Positions 42,804 through 51,715 are shown, counted from the stretch's first letter. The stretch: DNA of 64,000 nucleotides from an uncultured Ruminococcus sp. (GCA_945868475.1 CAMBLM010000005.1:38117-102116); one strand, 5' to 3'. Translations and numbers: made by a program. Notes: generated from the letters alone by a model not told the origin.

Positions 42804-43415
42804 TTAATCAGCGATTCCTAAAAGTCGTAAAAAGACCTCTCTGCCTTTTTCTTCCGAATCCTGCTCGGAGCAGGTTATCCCGAGAACGCTGAAAAGCACC
42901 ATATTGAGCAGCATTGACCGCATCACCAGAGCGGCGGCGCGGCAGTCAACATCGTGTATCTCGCCCTTGTCCATACGGTTTTGCAGAAACTTTTGGAGAA
43001 AATCTTCTATCCCGTCAAGATATCGGTTCATATCTTCCGCTCGGATAAAATCGCGGACTTCCTTTTCGAGTATCACTATTCGGATAAGGTCGATATGTTC
43101 ATTTATAAATCCCGAAAGCCGTGTGTAAATGCTTTTCAGCGAGTCTTCGATAGGCAGACCGTCAAAAATATCAACAACATCGCTGTCTGGGACATTTTCG
43201 CGGAAGTCGGAAAGCTCCTTTTTCATTACCTCGGAAAGAAGTTCGCGTTTTCCCTCGGGAAAATAATGATACAAAAGGCTTTCGGAAACGCCGATGCTTT
43301 TGCTTATATCCCTGACCGAAGTGCCGTTGTATCCGTTTTCGGAAAAGGACTTCTTCGCCGTTTCGATAAGCTTTCGGCGGGTTTCGGCGGCTTTTTCGCT
43401 TCGTGAAACAGCCAT
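42804..43415 (-). CDS. TetR-family transcriptional regulator
   Basis: A 203-residue repressor. The N-terminal HTH is RRKLIETAKKSFSENGYNGTSVRDISKSIGVSESLLYHYFP (about 15-55). The C-terminal ligand domain is all-helical and unassignable. The ATG at 43415 follows AGAGGTGCTTT. Its promoter carries a CACTT-AAC-AAGTG palindrome just after the -10, indicating autorepression. The large ABC transporter downstream is the likely target, and its substrate the likely inducer. Confidence 0.92.
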   Translation of the reverse strand: MAVSRSEKAAETRRKLIETAKKSFSENGYNGTSVRDISKSIGVSESLLYHYFPEGKRELLSEVMKKELSDFRENVPDSDVVDIFDGLPIEDSLKSIYTRLSGFINEHIDLIRIVILEKEVRDFIRAEDMNRYLDGIEDFLQKFLQNRMDKGEIHDVDCRAAALVMRSMLLNMVLFSVLGITCSEQDSEEKGREVFLRLLGIAD

Positions 43416-43430
43416 AAAGCACCTCTTTTC

Positions 43431-43486
43431 TTCACTTAACAAGTGTTCAATGAAAATATTATAGCATCAACAATGCCCCGTGTCAA
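43431..43486 (-). promoter_or_regulatory. tetR promoter with operator palindrome
   Basis: On the minus strand: TTGACA (43486-43481), 17-bp spacer, TATAAT (43463-43458). A CACTTAACAAGTG inverted repeat (43433-43445) overlaps the start of the transcript, the classical position for a TetR operator. Confidence 0.8.
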
Positions 43487-43563
43487 TGCCGCAGGAAAAT
43501 TTCAGCTTTTTATCACATTTTTAACATATTATTATAGTTTTGACTGTGGAAATTAATGCTATA

Positions 43564-43590
43564 CAAAAGCCGCCCCAAATCGGAGCGGCT
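43564..43590 (-). terminator. Terminator of the LRR protein gene
   Basis: AGCCGCCCC (43568-43576) pairs with GGAGCGGCT (43582-43590), one G-T pair; on the minus strand TTTT follows. Confidence 0.7.
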
Positions 43591-43595
43591 GAATT

Positions 43596-44783
43596 TTATC
43601 TTGTATGGAATTCATAAGATTCCGAGAGGAATCCTTCAATGTCGGTATTGCCTATGGTGTCAACGGCGGAAATTTTTATCCAGTATTTGCGCTCGGGGTG
43701 AAGTCCCGTTATCGTGCAGTTTTCCGTTGTGACCTTGGCGTATTCCTCATATTTTTTGAGCAGCGGATTGTAGAGGTATACCTTATAATAGTCTGTTCCG
43801 TTGACCCAGTTCCACGTTAAGTCCATTTTGTTCTTGCCGCGCGATGCGATAACGGCTGTCGGCGCGGAAAGGCGGTATTTATACTTTACCTTGTTTTTTC
43901 TTGCATAGCGTTCAGCATCGCTGCCCTGCTCAACAACGAGGGTTATCCTGCAAGGTGTTATCGACTTGTAAGATTGGTGAAAAGCACCGTTGCTGTAAGT
44001 ATAGTATGGTGCTTTTACGGTTTTCTTGCCCGTTGAAAGGTAGTATTCGGGCTCGTCCTTGGAAAGGTCTGCACAGAAGCCGAACGAGTATTTGTCAACG
44101 GTCGCATCGGCAGGTATTGAAACGGCCTCAAGCTTAGGACAGTTGTAGAAAGCGTCAGCGATAAAGCCTATGCTGTTCGGGAATTTCACAGTCTTGAGCG
44201 AAAGGCAGTTGCCGAATGCTCCGCCGCCTATCTGACCGACTTCTGAGCTGCTTTTTGTGAAAGTAATGCTTTGGAGTGAACGGCAGCAGAAGAATGCATA
44301 GTCCATGATACCGCCGTAAGGGTATCTTCCGTAGGTTTCATTTGTGCAGATATCTCCGCGGAAAATTACCTTTGTAAGGCTTATGCAGCCGAAAAATGCA
44401 CTCTCGCCGATATAGTCGAGGTTGCCTTTTACATCGAGCGTTTTAAGGTTTGAACAGCCGGTGAATGCGCGGTCGCCGATGCCGCCGAAGCAGGTCTTGG
44501 GTATCGTTACCGAGGTTATCTTCTGATTGTCGCGGAAAGCGTCATCTGCGATATAAACAGCGTCTGCAGGGATCGTTATCGCTCCGCCCGAGCCTTTGTA
44601 GCCTTTTACGAAAATGTCGCCGCTCCTGTCCTGCGCAAGAACAAAGCCGCCCTTTGCGGTGTACTGCGAATCGGCTATCTCTGCGGAGGTCGAAAGTGCA
44701 GAAACCGTGACTGCCGAAAGCGGCACACAGCCCAAAGCCATAACAGCGGCAAGTGCAATATTTATCAATCTTTTAAACTTCAA
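43596..44783 (-). CDS. Secreted BspA-like leucine-rich-repeat protein with Fn3 domain
   Basis: A 395-residue protein with a signal peptide (about 1-30). Residues about 65-245 hold LRR_5 (BspA-type) repeats: ITIPADAVYIADDAFRDNQ, VTIPKTCFGGIGDRAFTGCSNLKTLDV, YIGESAFFGCISLTKVIF, GGGAFGNCLSLKTVKFP, FIADAFYNCPKLEAVSIP. A Fn3 domain follows at about 308-395 (DLTWNWVNGTDYYKVYLYNPL). There is no cell-wall anchor, dockerin or transmembrane tail. BspA-like proteins bind host or plant surfaces; that role here is inferred. It lies 48 bp downstream of dut. Confidence 0.85.
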   Translation of the reverse strand: MKFKRLINIALAAVMALGCVPLSAVTVSALSTSAEIADSQYTAKGGFVLAQDRSGDIFVKGYKGSGGAITIPADAVYIADDAFRDNQKITSVTIPKTCFGGIGDRAFTGCSNLKTLDVKGNLDYIGESAFFGCISLTKVIFRGDICTNETYGRYPYGGIMDYAFFCCRSLQSITFTKSSSEVGQIGGGAFGNCLSLKTVKFPNSIGFIADAFYNCPKLEAVSIPADATVDKYSFGFCADLSKDEPEYYLSTGKKTVKAPYYTYSNGAFHQSYKSITPCRITLVVEQGSDAERYARKNKVKYKYRLSAPTAVIASRGKNKMDLTWNWVNGTDYYKVYLYNPLLKKYEEYAKVTTENCTITGLHPERKYWIKISAVDTIGNTDIEGFLSESYEFHTR

Positions 44784-44831
44784 GAGTATTACCCCATTTC
44801 ATTAAGAAAATGCCGCATTATGCAGCAATAC

Positions 44832-45350
44832 TTACTTGTCCGTGCTTCCGAAGCCACCCGTGCGTGTGCCGTCCGAAGCGTCATCATCGGTTATGCCGAA
44901 CGGGAGAAAGATCCCCTGTGCGAAGCCTTTTCCCTCGTCAACATCGGCGATGCTGCAGTCCTTTGAATCGTTGGTTATCTTTATCTTGATATGACCCTCG
45001 TTGTCAGCGCCGAAATAGTCACTGTCGATGATGCCGACAGTGTTGTCAAGCTGTATCCTGTGCTTGAATCCGAGGCTGCTTCGTGGGAATATCGCAAGCA
45101 CCCAACCCTGCTTTATCTCGGCTCTTATTCCTGTCGGGATAAGGAGAGTTTCATCGGGGTTAAGGGTTATTGCTACGGGGAGAAAGAAATCATAGCCTGC
45201 CGAGCCTGCGGTTGCTCTTTTCGGCAGCTTGATATGGTCGTATATTTCACGAACGACTGCCTCATCATCTTCGGGATAGACAGCCTGCCAGTCACCGAGA
45301 AACTGTTCAAACGAAACCTTATAAAATTTTGCGACTTTTTCTATAGACAT
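44832..45350 (-). CDS. dut: dUTP diphosphatase
   Basis: A 172-residue trimeric dUTPase that hydrolyses dUTP to dUMP and keeps uracil out of DNA. The five motifs are AGYDFFLP, PRSSLGFK, GIIDSDYFG, GKGFAQGIF and RTGGFGSTDK. It has about 50 residues ahead of motif 1, longer than the E. coli enzyme. The ATG at 45350 follows CGGAGGATTTTTTT, and that ribosome site lies in the 3' arm of a terminator hairpin. Confidence 0.93.
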   Translation of the reverse strand: MSIEKVAKFYKVSFEQFLGDWQAVYPEDDEAVVREIYDHIKLPKRATAGSAGYDFFLPVAITLNPDETLLIPTGIRAEIKQGWVLAIFPRSSLGFKHRIQLDNTVGIIDSDYFGADNEGHIKIKITNDSKDCSIADVDEGKGFAQGIFLPFGITDDDASDGTRTGGFGSTDK

Positions 45351-45354
45351 AAAA

Positions 45355-45410
45355 AAATCCTCCGAAATATCATATACTATCATTATACAATATTCAGAGG
45401 ATTTCGTCAA
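45355..45410 (-). promoter_or_regulatory. metF terminator overlapping the dut promoter and ribosome site
   Basis: On the minus strand TTGACG (45410-45405), 17-bp spacer, TATAAT (45387-45382) forms a promoter for dut. The same stretch is a hairpin: AAATCCTCTGAATAT (45404-45390) pairs with ATATTTCGGAGGATTT (45370-45355), followed by a T run reaching the dut ATG. The right arm contains the dut ribosome site GGAGG. Transcripts from metF would fold and stop; those from the inner promoter lack the left arm. Confidence 0.7.
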
Positions 45411-45425
45411 CACTTTGGAAATAAA

Positions 45426-46286
45426 TCAGAGCATATTTTTGATGCTTTCGCTGATTTTTCCGGCAACGTAAGGATTGTTCATCGTGTAAAGGTGAATTCC
45501 GTCAACACCGCTTGAAATAAGTTCGACTATCTGATCGATAGCATAAGCAATGCCTGCATCGCGGAGAGCTTCGGGATTATTTTCGTATCTCTGCATAGTC
45601 TTGGAGAACTTTGCAGGAAGGCTTGCGCCGCACATCGAAACCATTCGCTGTATCTGCTTGGCGTTCGTTACGGGCATGATGCCTGCTTCGATAGGAACGT
45701 TCACGCCTGCGGCTCTTGCTTTTTCAAGGAAGTTGAAAAATACGGAATTGTCGAAGAAAAGCTGCGACATAAGATGCTCTGCACCTGCCTCGATCTTTAT
45801 CTTGAGGTTTTCGATATCCTTGTCAAGGTTTTCAGCCTCAAAATGACACTCGGGGTAGCAAGCACCCGAAACGTGGAAATCGCCGTTTTCCTTTATAAAA
45901 CGTGTGAGGTCGCTCGCATACTCGAAGTCGTGCAGACGTGGGATATCGGGGTTGATGTCGCCGCGGAGGGCGAGGATATTTTCAACATTGCGCTCTTTGA
46001 GCTGTTTAAGGCGTTCGAGGATAAGCTCCCTGTCGCTGTAAACGCAGGTGAGGTGCGCCGCAGAGGTTATTCCGAGTTCGTTCTGGATATATGAAGCGAT
46101 ATCGCAGGTCATTGTGTCTGCGCTCGTTCCTCTTGCGCCGTATGTAACGCTGATAAAGTCGGGGGAGAGCTTTTTCAGTTCGCCCAGTGTATGGTAAATG
46201 GATTCGATAGGAGTAGTGTTTTTCGGGGGAAATACCTCAAATGAGAATACAGTCTTTCCCTTTCCGAACAGTGCAGGTATCTTCAT
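45426..46286 (-). CDS. metF: Methylenetetrahydrofolate reductase
   Basis: A 286-residue flavin TIM barrel reducing 5,10-methylene- to 5-methyl-tetrahydrofolate for methionine synthesis. FSFEVFPPK (N-terminal), ISVTYGARGTS, HLTCVYSDREL, ILALRGD, GACYPECHFE and MSQLFFDN are family motifs. No C-terminal regulatory domain. ATG behind AAAGGAC. No methionine synthase or S-box is nearby. It follows the acetylesterase gene by 19 bp. Confidence 0.95.
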   Translation of the reverse strand: MKIPALFGKGKTVFSFEVFPPKNTTPIESIYHTLGELKKLSPDFISVTYGARGTSADTMTCDIASYIQNELGITSAAHLTCVYSDRELILERLKQLKERNVENILALRGDINPDIPRLHDFEYASDLTRFIKENGDFHVSGACYPECHFEAENLDKDIENLKIKIEAGAEHLMSQLFFDNSVFFNFLEKARAAGVNVPIEAGIMPVTNAKQIQRMVSMCGASLPAKFSKTMQRYENNPEALRDAGIAYAIDQIVELISSGVDGIHLYTMNNPYVAGKISESIKNML

Positions 46287-46305
46287 TGGCAGTTTTGTCC
46301 TTTCT

Positions 46306-47835
46306 TTACTTTATATAAAATCCGTCATCGCGGCTCGTTCTGAACGGTGCGAGCGGAAGTCCGTTTTTCGAGAAAACGGTGACTTCGCCGTAGTTCACCC
46401 AGCAGTAGCGCGCATATTTCGGTTCGCTGACTTCATCGCTTGAAAGAATTATCTTTTCGCCGTCAAATTCAGCGTTTGCGGAGTGATAAACCTTGTCTAC
46501 GCCTGCGATCTCAAAGCCTTTGACCTCACCCTTGATGTCAAAGCCGCCCTCTGCATGGTCAAAGCTCAGAACAGCCTTTACGTCAGCGAACAGAGCCGAG
46601 CGGAAAATTGCGCCGTAAGCCTTTTCAGGGGAAATTTTATTGTAAACATGGCAAAGAGCCTGAAGTTCAAGGCGTTCGCCGACGGGTTTCTTGTCGAGGG
46701 GGTGAATGTTGCCGTATTCGCCGCAGTCGAGCGCAACTGCAATGCCCGTGTTCGCAACTGTCTGATGCACACGCATCTGCGCTTCACGGATAAGACACCA
46801 GTGCTTTCTGTCCTCTTCGCCGCGGTTGATGTGCATCGGGAGCTGAACGAAGATGAACGGCAGAGTATCATCGTTCCAATCGCTTCTCCACTGCTCGATG
46901 AGCATTTTCAGCAGCTTGCAGTACATATTCGGCTTGTGGTCGTCACTTTCGCCCTGATAATAGATGAAACCTGCGAGGGTGTACGGGCAGACACGCTTTA
47001 ACATCGTTTCGTAAACGCCGCCTGCGCGGAACGGGGACTTCGGGCCGAGCGGCTCGGGATAGCGGCACGGACCTGCGAATTTGAGTGCATCGCCCCATTC
47101 GCCCTCGGGGTTCTTGGCATAAAATTCGTTTATCTTTGGCTGCCACTGCTCAACATAAGCGTTGTAATCGTCAAGCTCTGCGCAGTATTCCTCGAAAGTT
47201 TTGCCGTTCATTGCGGCATCGTATTCATCAACATAAGACTTCGTATCGACATCGGAGCAGAGCAGTTCTTTCGACATCCAAGCCGAAGCGGAAGTTCCAC
47301 CCCAGTTGCAGCCGATAACGCCGACCGTCACGCCGAGGTCTTCGGAAAGCTTCTTGGCGAAGTAATAGCCGACAGCAGACCAAGCGGCAGAATTGTCCTT
47401 TGATGCTCTTGCCCAACCGCCGTTGCGCTCGTCAGCATAGAAAAATTCATCAATGTAGGAATTCTTTTTGGTATAGTAGAAGCGGACATTCACGCCGTCC
47501 GTCTGTTCAAGGACTTTTTTGCCGTCAAGCGAGTTTTGAAGCTCCAGCTCCATATTCGACTGACCGCCTGCGAGCCAGACTTCACCGAGCATAACATCGG
47601 AAAAGACGATTTTTTCCTCGCCCGAGGAAACTGTCATCTCGTAAGGGCCGCCTGCCTCCATTGCAGGGAGAACAGCCGTCCAGCGATGATTTTTTGTCAC
47701 GGCTTCGGCAGTTTTGCCGTTCAGCGAAACAGTTACCTTCATTCCGTCATAAGCCATGCCCCAGACGGTTATATTTTTATTTCTTTGAAGAACCATTGAA
47801 TTTGAAAACACAGGTGCGCAGGATAAAATACCCAT
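46306..47835 (-). CDS. Sialate O-acetylesterase-like SGNH hydrolase
   Basis: A 509-residue cytoplasmic esterase. An N-terminal beta domain (MVLQRNKNITVWGMAYDGMKVTVSLNG) precedes the SGNH block I with the nucleophile, WLAGGQSNMELEL (Ser93). GCNWGGTSASAWM and FIYYQGESDDHKPN follow. Full length for the SASA family, with no signal peptide, so it probably deacetylates imported sugars or oligosaccharides; xylan, pectin or sialic acid derivatives are all possible. ATG behind AAGGAGGTCTGTGT. Its transcript continues into metF. Confidence 0.88.
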   Translation of the reverse strand: MGILSCAPVFSNSMVLQRNKNITVWGMAYDGMKVTVSLNGKTAEAVTKNHRWTAVLPAMEAGGPYEMTVSSGEEKIVFSDVMLGEVWLAGGQSNMELELQNSLDGKKVLEQTDGVNVRFYYTKKNSYIDEFFYADERNGGWARASKDNSAAWSAVGYYFAKKLSEDLGVTVGVIGCNWGGTSASAWMSKELLCSDVDTKSYVDEYDAAMNGKTFEEYCAELDDYNAYVEQWQPKINEFYAKNPEGEWGDALKFAGPCRYPEPLGPKSPFRAGGVYETMLKRVCPYTLAGFIYYQGESDDHKPNMYCKLLKMLIEQWRSDWNDDTLPFIFVQLPMHINRGEEDRKHWCLIREAQMRVHQTVANTGIAVALDCGEYGNIHPLDKKPVGERLELQALCHVYNKISPEKAYGAIFRSALFADVKAVLSFDHAEGGFDIKGEVKGFEIAGVDKVYHSANAEFDGEKIILSSDEVSEPKYARYCWVNYGEVTVFSKNGLPLAPFRTSRDDGFYIK

Positions 47836-48228
47836 ACACAGACCTCCTTAGTTTGAGAATATCATTTACATTCTACTTTATTATCATAAAAAAATCAAGC
47901 AATAAATGTTAATATTATAAAAGTATAGGAGTAATAATCACAAGATCAGGCTCATAAACTTGTTGAGTGGGCATCTATAATGTATTGAAAACGATATAAT
48001 GTCTTATTTTTTACAGAAAGTTGTAATTAGTATAGAAATTTGTGAAATAAGCTAATATGTCTACGAAAACGTATTCGCGAATTATACATATTGCACATAA
48101 AACTATAAATTTTTTATGAATTTGGATTATTGAAAATGTTATGGTGAAGTGCTATAATTGTTTACAACAATAAAGCAGAAAATTCGACTATATTATACAA
48201 AGTACCTGAACATCAAAGAGGTGGTATT
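47836..48228. other. Divergent intergenic region upstream of ptsI
   Basis: This 393-bp AT-rich gap contains no credible gene. It holds the ptsI promoter (48130-48158) and a 10-bp perfect palindrome ATTCGCGAAT (48073-48082), which stands out in AT-rich sequence and might be an operator. Confidence 0.6.
48130..48158 (+). promoter_or_regulatory. Promoter of ptsI
   Basis: TTGAAA (48130-48135), 17-bp spacer, TATAAT (48153-48158). Confidence 0.75.
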
Positions 48229-49890
48229 ATGACAGAGTATAAAGGCAAATGCGTATTTAAAGGAATAACCGTCGGAAAGATAAAGGTCTACGTCCGATCG
48301 GACGTCCCTGTAGAGTGCCGCCTTGTCGATGATACCGAAGCCGAGATGAAGCGCTTCTGCGATGCACGGGAAATAGCTTCAAAGCAGCTCGAAGAACTGT
48401 ACAATATCGCTCTTACGCAGGTCGGCGGCGAGGACGCTGCGATCTTTATGATACATACGATGATGATGGAGGATTTCAGCTATCAGGACTCTATCGAGCA
48501 TCTTATCACTGACAACGGCTTCAACGCCGAGTATGCAGTTTCCGTAACGGGAAAGAGCTTTTATGATATGTTCAGAAGTATGGACGATCCCTATATGCAG
48601 GCTCGTTCCGAGGATATAAACGACATAACTAATCGGCTTCTCGATATCCTCAGCGGCAATAAGGAAGAGGAGATCAAAGCTGACGAACCCACAGTGATCC
48701 TTGCCGAGGAGCTTTCACCGAGCGAAATAATGCGCTTCTCGGGCGGAAATACCGTCGCTTTTGCAACGGTCGGCGGCTCTGCAAGCTCGCATACGGCTAT
48801 CCTCGCCCGTGCAATGAAAATGCCTGCCGTAGTCGGCACGGATATAAGCATTACTCCCGACCTCAACGGAAAGACCGCACTCATCGACAGCTATGACGGT
48901 GTTATCTATATCGACCCCGATGAAGAATTTATCGCTTCAGTCCTTGGCAAAAAGGAAAAGGAAGATCGGAAATACACTCAGCTGCTTGAATACAAGGGCA
49001 GAGAGAATATCACCGCAGACGGAAGAAAGATCAGCATTTACGCCAATGTTGGCAGCCTTGCCCAGATCGATGACGCTATCGAGAACGATGCAGGCGGTAT
49101 CGGACTTCTCCGAAGCGAGTTCATATATCTTTCCAAGGACAGCTTTCCGACCGAGGACGAACTTTTCAGTGTATATAAAACAGCCGCCGAAAAAATGCAG
49201 GGCAAGGAAGTCGTTATCCGTGCGCTCGATGTCGGTGCAGACCGACGAATGGCTTATTACGGCTTGCCGCAGGAGAACAATCCTGCACTCGGCTGCCGGG
49301 GAATACGCTTCCTGCTCAACCGTCCAGATATTTTCAGAACACAGCTTCGGGCGATATACCGAGCGGCAGCCTACGGAAATGTTTCCGTCCTGTATCCAAT
49401 GGTATCAACGCTCGTCGATGCAGGACGAATACGGCGGTTCAATGACGAAACAGTCAGCGAACTTCGCCGTGAGGGTGTAAAAATAGGCGAGGTAAAGCAG
49501 GGAATACTTGTCGAAACACCATCGGCAGTCATTATCAGCGACCTGCTTGCAAGGGAAACGGACTTCCTCAGCATAGGCACGAACGACCTTGCACAGTATT
49601 CAATGGTAATGGATCGTGAGAATGTGATGATGAACGAATTCTTCGACCCTGTTAATATCTCCCTCTTCCGAATGATAAAAATGGTCATCGACAATGCTCA
49701 CCGATACAAGAAGAAAGCGGCGATATGCGGCGAAATTGCAGCTGATCTTTCACTCGCGCCGATATTCCTCGCGATGGGCATAGATGAGCTTTCCGTAACG
49801 CCGTCCGAAGTTCTTCCGCTTCGTAAAACGGTCTGCATGACGGACATAAGCGTTATCTCGCAGAATGAGCTTTACAGCTTATGGGGGTAA
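48229..49890 (+). CDS. ptsI: Phosphoenolpyruvate-protein phosphotransferase (PTS enzyme I)
   Basis: A 553-residue enzyme that moves phosphate from phosphoenolpyruvate to HPr. The swivelling His domain has GGSASSHTAILAR with phospho-His188. The PEP-binding barrel has GIGLLRSEFIY, VVIRALDVGADRR, NPALGCRGIR, GILVETPSAV, FLSIGTNDLAQY and the active-site Cys in KKAAICGE. Full length. ATG behind GAGGTGGTATT. HPr is encoded 29 kb away at 19334; no enzyme II is seen, so a regulatory role or a distant permease is implied. Confidence 0.95.
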   Translation: MTEYKGKCVFKGITVGKIKVYVRSDVPVECRLVDDTEAEMKRFCDAREIASKQLEELYNIALTQVGGEDAAIFMIHTMMMEDFSYQDSIEHLITDNGFNAEYAVSVTGKSFYDMFRSMDDPYMQARSEDINDITNRLLDILSGNKEEEIKADEPTVILAEELSPSEIMRFSGGNTVAFATVGGSASSHTAILARAMKMPAVVGTDISITPDLNGKTALIDSYDGVIYIDPDEEFIASVLGKKEKEDRKYTQLLEYKGRENITADGRKISIYANVGSLAQIDDAIENDAGGIGLLRSEFIYLSKDSFPTEDELFSVYKTAAEKMQGKEVVIRALDVGADRRMAYYGLPQENNPALGCRGIRFLLNRPDIFRTQLRAIYRAAAYGNVSVLYPMVSTLVDAGRIRRFNDETVSELRREGVKIGEVKQGILVETPSAVIISDLLARETDFLSIGTNDLAQYSMVMDRENVMMNEFFDPVNISLFRMIKMVIDNAHRYKKKAAICGEIAADLSLAPIFLAMGIDELSVTPSEVLPLRKTVCMTDISVISQNELYSLWG

Positions 49891-49895
49891 GGTTT

Positions 49896-49916
49896 AATGC
49901 GGAGTTCGGAATTACG
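49896..49916. repeat. Heptamer array, left member
   Basis: AATGCGG, AGTTCGG, AATTACG start 5 bp after the ptsI stop; inverted partner at 50012-50046. Confidence 0.75.
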
Positions 49917-49944
49917 TTGCTTCACGTATCGTTCAGAATAAAAC

Positions 49945-49998
49945 AACAGCACATATCACAGTTTGTTTGATCATTCTGTGATATGTGCTGTTTATTTA
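49945..49998 (+). terminator. Terminator of ptsI
   Basis: A 17-bp perfect stem AACAGCACATATCACAG (49945-49961) with CTGTGATATGTGCTGTT (49976-49992), then TATTT. It lies between the two heptamer arrays. Confidence 0.8.
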
Positions 49999-50011
49999 AT
50001 GGCAAAAAGCC

Positions 50012-50046
<35 letters not shown>

Positions 50047-50051
50047 TAAAA

Positions 50052-50416
50052 AGCTGCGACTAAGCCGATAAGCCGGGTTTTGTCATGTGCGGAAATCTAT
50101 CTGGGTGAATCGTCGCCGAAACACTCGAGCCGTCGTTGCAATACGCCTGCCGAGCAGACAATAACGTATTGGTCCAAAAAGACGTTGCATCGGATAGGGT
50201 TTACATAGAAGTATAATCACTTATACTCTGGTGAGCTCTTACCTCGCCTTTCCATCCTTACCGAAGTTTCCTTCGGCGGTATATCTCTGTTGCACTTTCC
50301 CTAAGGTCGCCCTCGGCTGCCGTTAACAGCTATCCTGCTCTGTGATGCCCGGACTTTCCTAACCCCGAAACGCTGATAAGGCGCTTCGGCGTTCAACCGC
50401 ATAGCTTACTCGCAGA
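50052..50416 (-). ncRNA. rnpB: RNase P RNA, bacterial class A
   Basis: The catalytic RNA that trims 5' leaders from pre-tRNA. On the minus strand are the universal blocks: GGAAAGTCCGGGC near the 5' end, GGTAAGAGCTCACC in the middle, and ACAAAACCCGGCTTA near the 3' end. P1 is formed by GCGAGTAAGC at the 5' end (50413-50404) with GCTTAGTCGC (50065-50056), one mismatch. Length about 365 nt fits class A. It has its own consensus promoter. End positions are good to a few bases. Confidence 0.95.
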
Positions 50417-50420
50417 TAAG

Positions 50421-50449
50421 ATTATAGCACGGCAAAAGGCTTTTGTCAA
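50421..50449 (-). promoter_or_regulatory. Promoter of rnpB
   Basis: On the minus strand: TTGACA (50449-50444), 17-bp spacer, TATAAT (50426-50421). AGCACGGC (50463-50456) and GCCGTGCT (about 50434-50427) flank the -35, so read-through RNA from the GH5 gene would form a hairpin here. Confidence 0.9.
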
Positions 50450-50468
50450 GCTTTCGCCGTGCTAAAAA

Positions 50469-51650
50469 TCACTGTTCGCTGTAGTTCTTTAACATTGCAT
50501 CAAGAATCTCGGGGTAGTAGATCTTCTGACCTATTCTGTCAACAAGACCGAAGTTTTCAGTTCCTACCTTTGTTCCGCCGTTGTCCCACCAAATGCAGGA
50601 AATTCCTGCTTCTGCGGCCTTTTTGGTGTAATCGTCTGCCCAGCGGACTCTGTCTTCAAGGTTGTCCTTGTTCGTTGCGCCGAATTCGCCGATAACAACG
50701 CCCACGCCGTTATCTACATATGTAGACTTGAGGCTGTCGATAAAGCTGAGGTCGCCGATCTTTGAGCCGTCCCAATCCTTGTAGCCTGTGGCATTCATTG
50801 CAAAATCGTAAGGCGAATATGCGTGAACGGAAACGATAAGACGGTTTGCAGGGTCAGTCGGGAGTGTGAATGACTTGTGCATTGCAGTCCAAGCGTCGGC
50901 TCTGTTGCTCGGTACCATAAGGTAACGTGTTTCGTTGAAACCGCCTGCGGCTCTTACCGTGTCAACGAAGTCCTGATCGAGCTTTGAAATAGTTTCGATA
51001 GAATCGATACCGTCCTCATCATTGTCAGCAAACCACCATTCCTTGTTGGTGTTTGCAAGTCTTGGTTCGTTCATGCCCTCGAATACGAGCTGTTCGTCAT
51101 AATTTGCAAAACGCTCTGCGATCTGCTTCCAGATAGTTGTGAGGTACTTTGAAGCGTTTTCGTAGTTCTCCGAAGTCGGATAATACTTGTCGTTGTCGTG
51201 GTGGGAATTGAGGATAACATAAAGTCCGTCATCGATGGCATAGTCAACGACTTCGTTCACACGGTTCATCCATTCTTCGTCGATAGTGTTGCTGTCATCA
51301 ACGTGATTGCTCCACGAAACGGGGATTCTGATCGTGGTGAAGCCCGATTCCTTTACAAAGTCAACAAGCTCTTTTGTAGTCTTTGGCTGACCCCATGATG
51401 TTTCGGAGGACATTCCGCTGCCTGTTGCGTCAAGAGTGTTTCCGAGATTCCAGCCAAGCTTCATATTCTTGACGAAATCAACGGAGTTGTCGGCAATATC
51501 GACCTTGGGAGCATAAGCTTCGGTTTCGGCTGCTGTATCACCGCCTGCGTTGGCGTCTGTGTCGGTATTGGATTTACCGCAGCCTGCGAGCATTGCCGCT
51601 GCGAGTAAAGCAGCTAAAACTGCTGATAAATGCTTTTTGATATTTTTCAT
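50469..51650 (-). CDS. GH5 cellulase/endoglucanase lipoprotein
   Basis: A 393-residue lipoprotein (lipobox LAGC, Cys24) displayed on the cell surface. After an Ala/Thr/Asp linker (25-50) a GH5 barrel begins with LGWNLGNTLDA. Conserved residues: RIPVSW (about 108-113), NSHHD (149-152), acid/base Glu195 in EGMNEPR, VHAYSPYDF, and nucleophile Glu322 in VVIGEFGA. The LGNTLDA start and HHDND motif fit subfamily GH5_4 (endoglucanase, xyloglucanase or lichenase). No carbohydrate-binding module or dockerin, so it works as a tethered enzyme. ATG behind AAAGGAAAATTTAT. Confidence 0.93.
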   Translation of the reverse strand: MKNIKKHLSAVLAALLAAAMLAGCGKSNTDTDANAGGDTAAETEAYAPKVDIADNSVDFVKNMKLGWNLGNTLDATGSGMSSETSWGQPKTTKELVDFVKESGFTTIRIPVSWSNHVDDSNTIDEEWMNRVNEVVDYAIDDGLYVILNSHHDNDKYYPTSENYENASKYLTTIWKQIAERFANYDEQLVFEGMNEPRLANTNKEWWFADNDEDGIDSIETISKLDQDFVDTVRAAGGFNETRYLMVPSNRADAWTAMHKSFTLPTDPANRLIVSVHAYSPYDFAMNATGYKDWDGSKIGDLSFIDSLKSTYVDNGVGVVIGEFGATNKDNLEDRVRWADDYTKKAAEAGISCIWWDNGGTKVGTENFGLVDRIGQKIYYPEILDAMLKNYSEQ

Positions 51651-51686
51651 TATAAATTTTCCTTTCCGAGAAATAATTTCGTACAT

Positions 51687-51715
51687 ATTGTACCATAGTA
51701 TTTTAAATATTTCAA
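51687..51715 (-). promoter_or_regulatory. Promoter of the GH5 gene
   Basis: On the minus strand: TTGAAA (51715-51710), 17-bp spacer, TACAAT (51692-51687). Confidence 0.75.

Noticed and set aside
47940..48228. Riboswitch in the ptsI leader
   Set aside because: The transcript from the 48153 promoter would have only about 65 nt of leader with no conserved aptamer motif or terminator.
48229..49890. A PTS sugar-uptake operon around enzyme I
   Set aside because: Neighbouring genes are an acetylesterase on the other strand and rnpB; no enzyme II or regulator is present.
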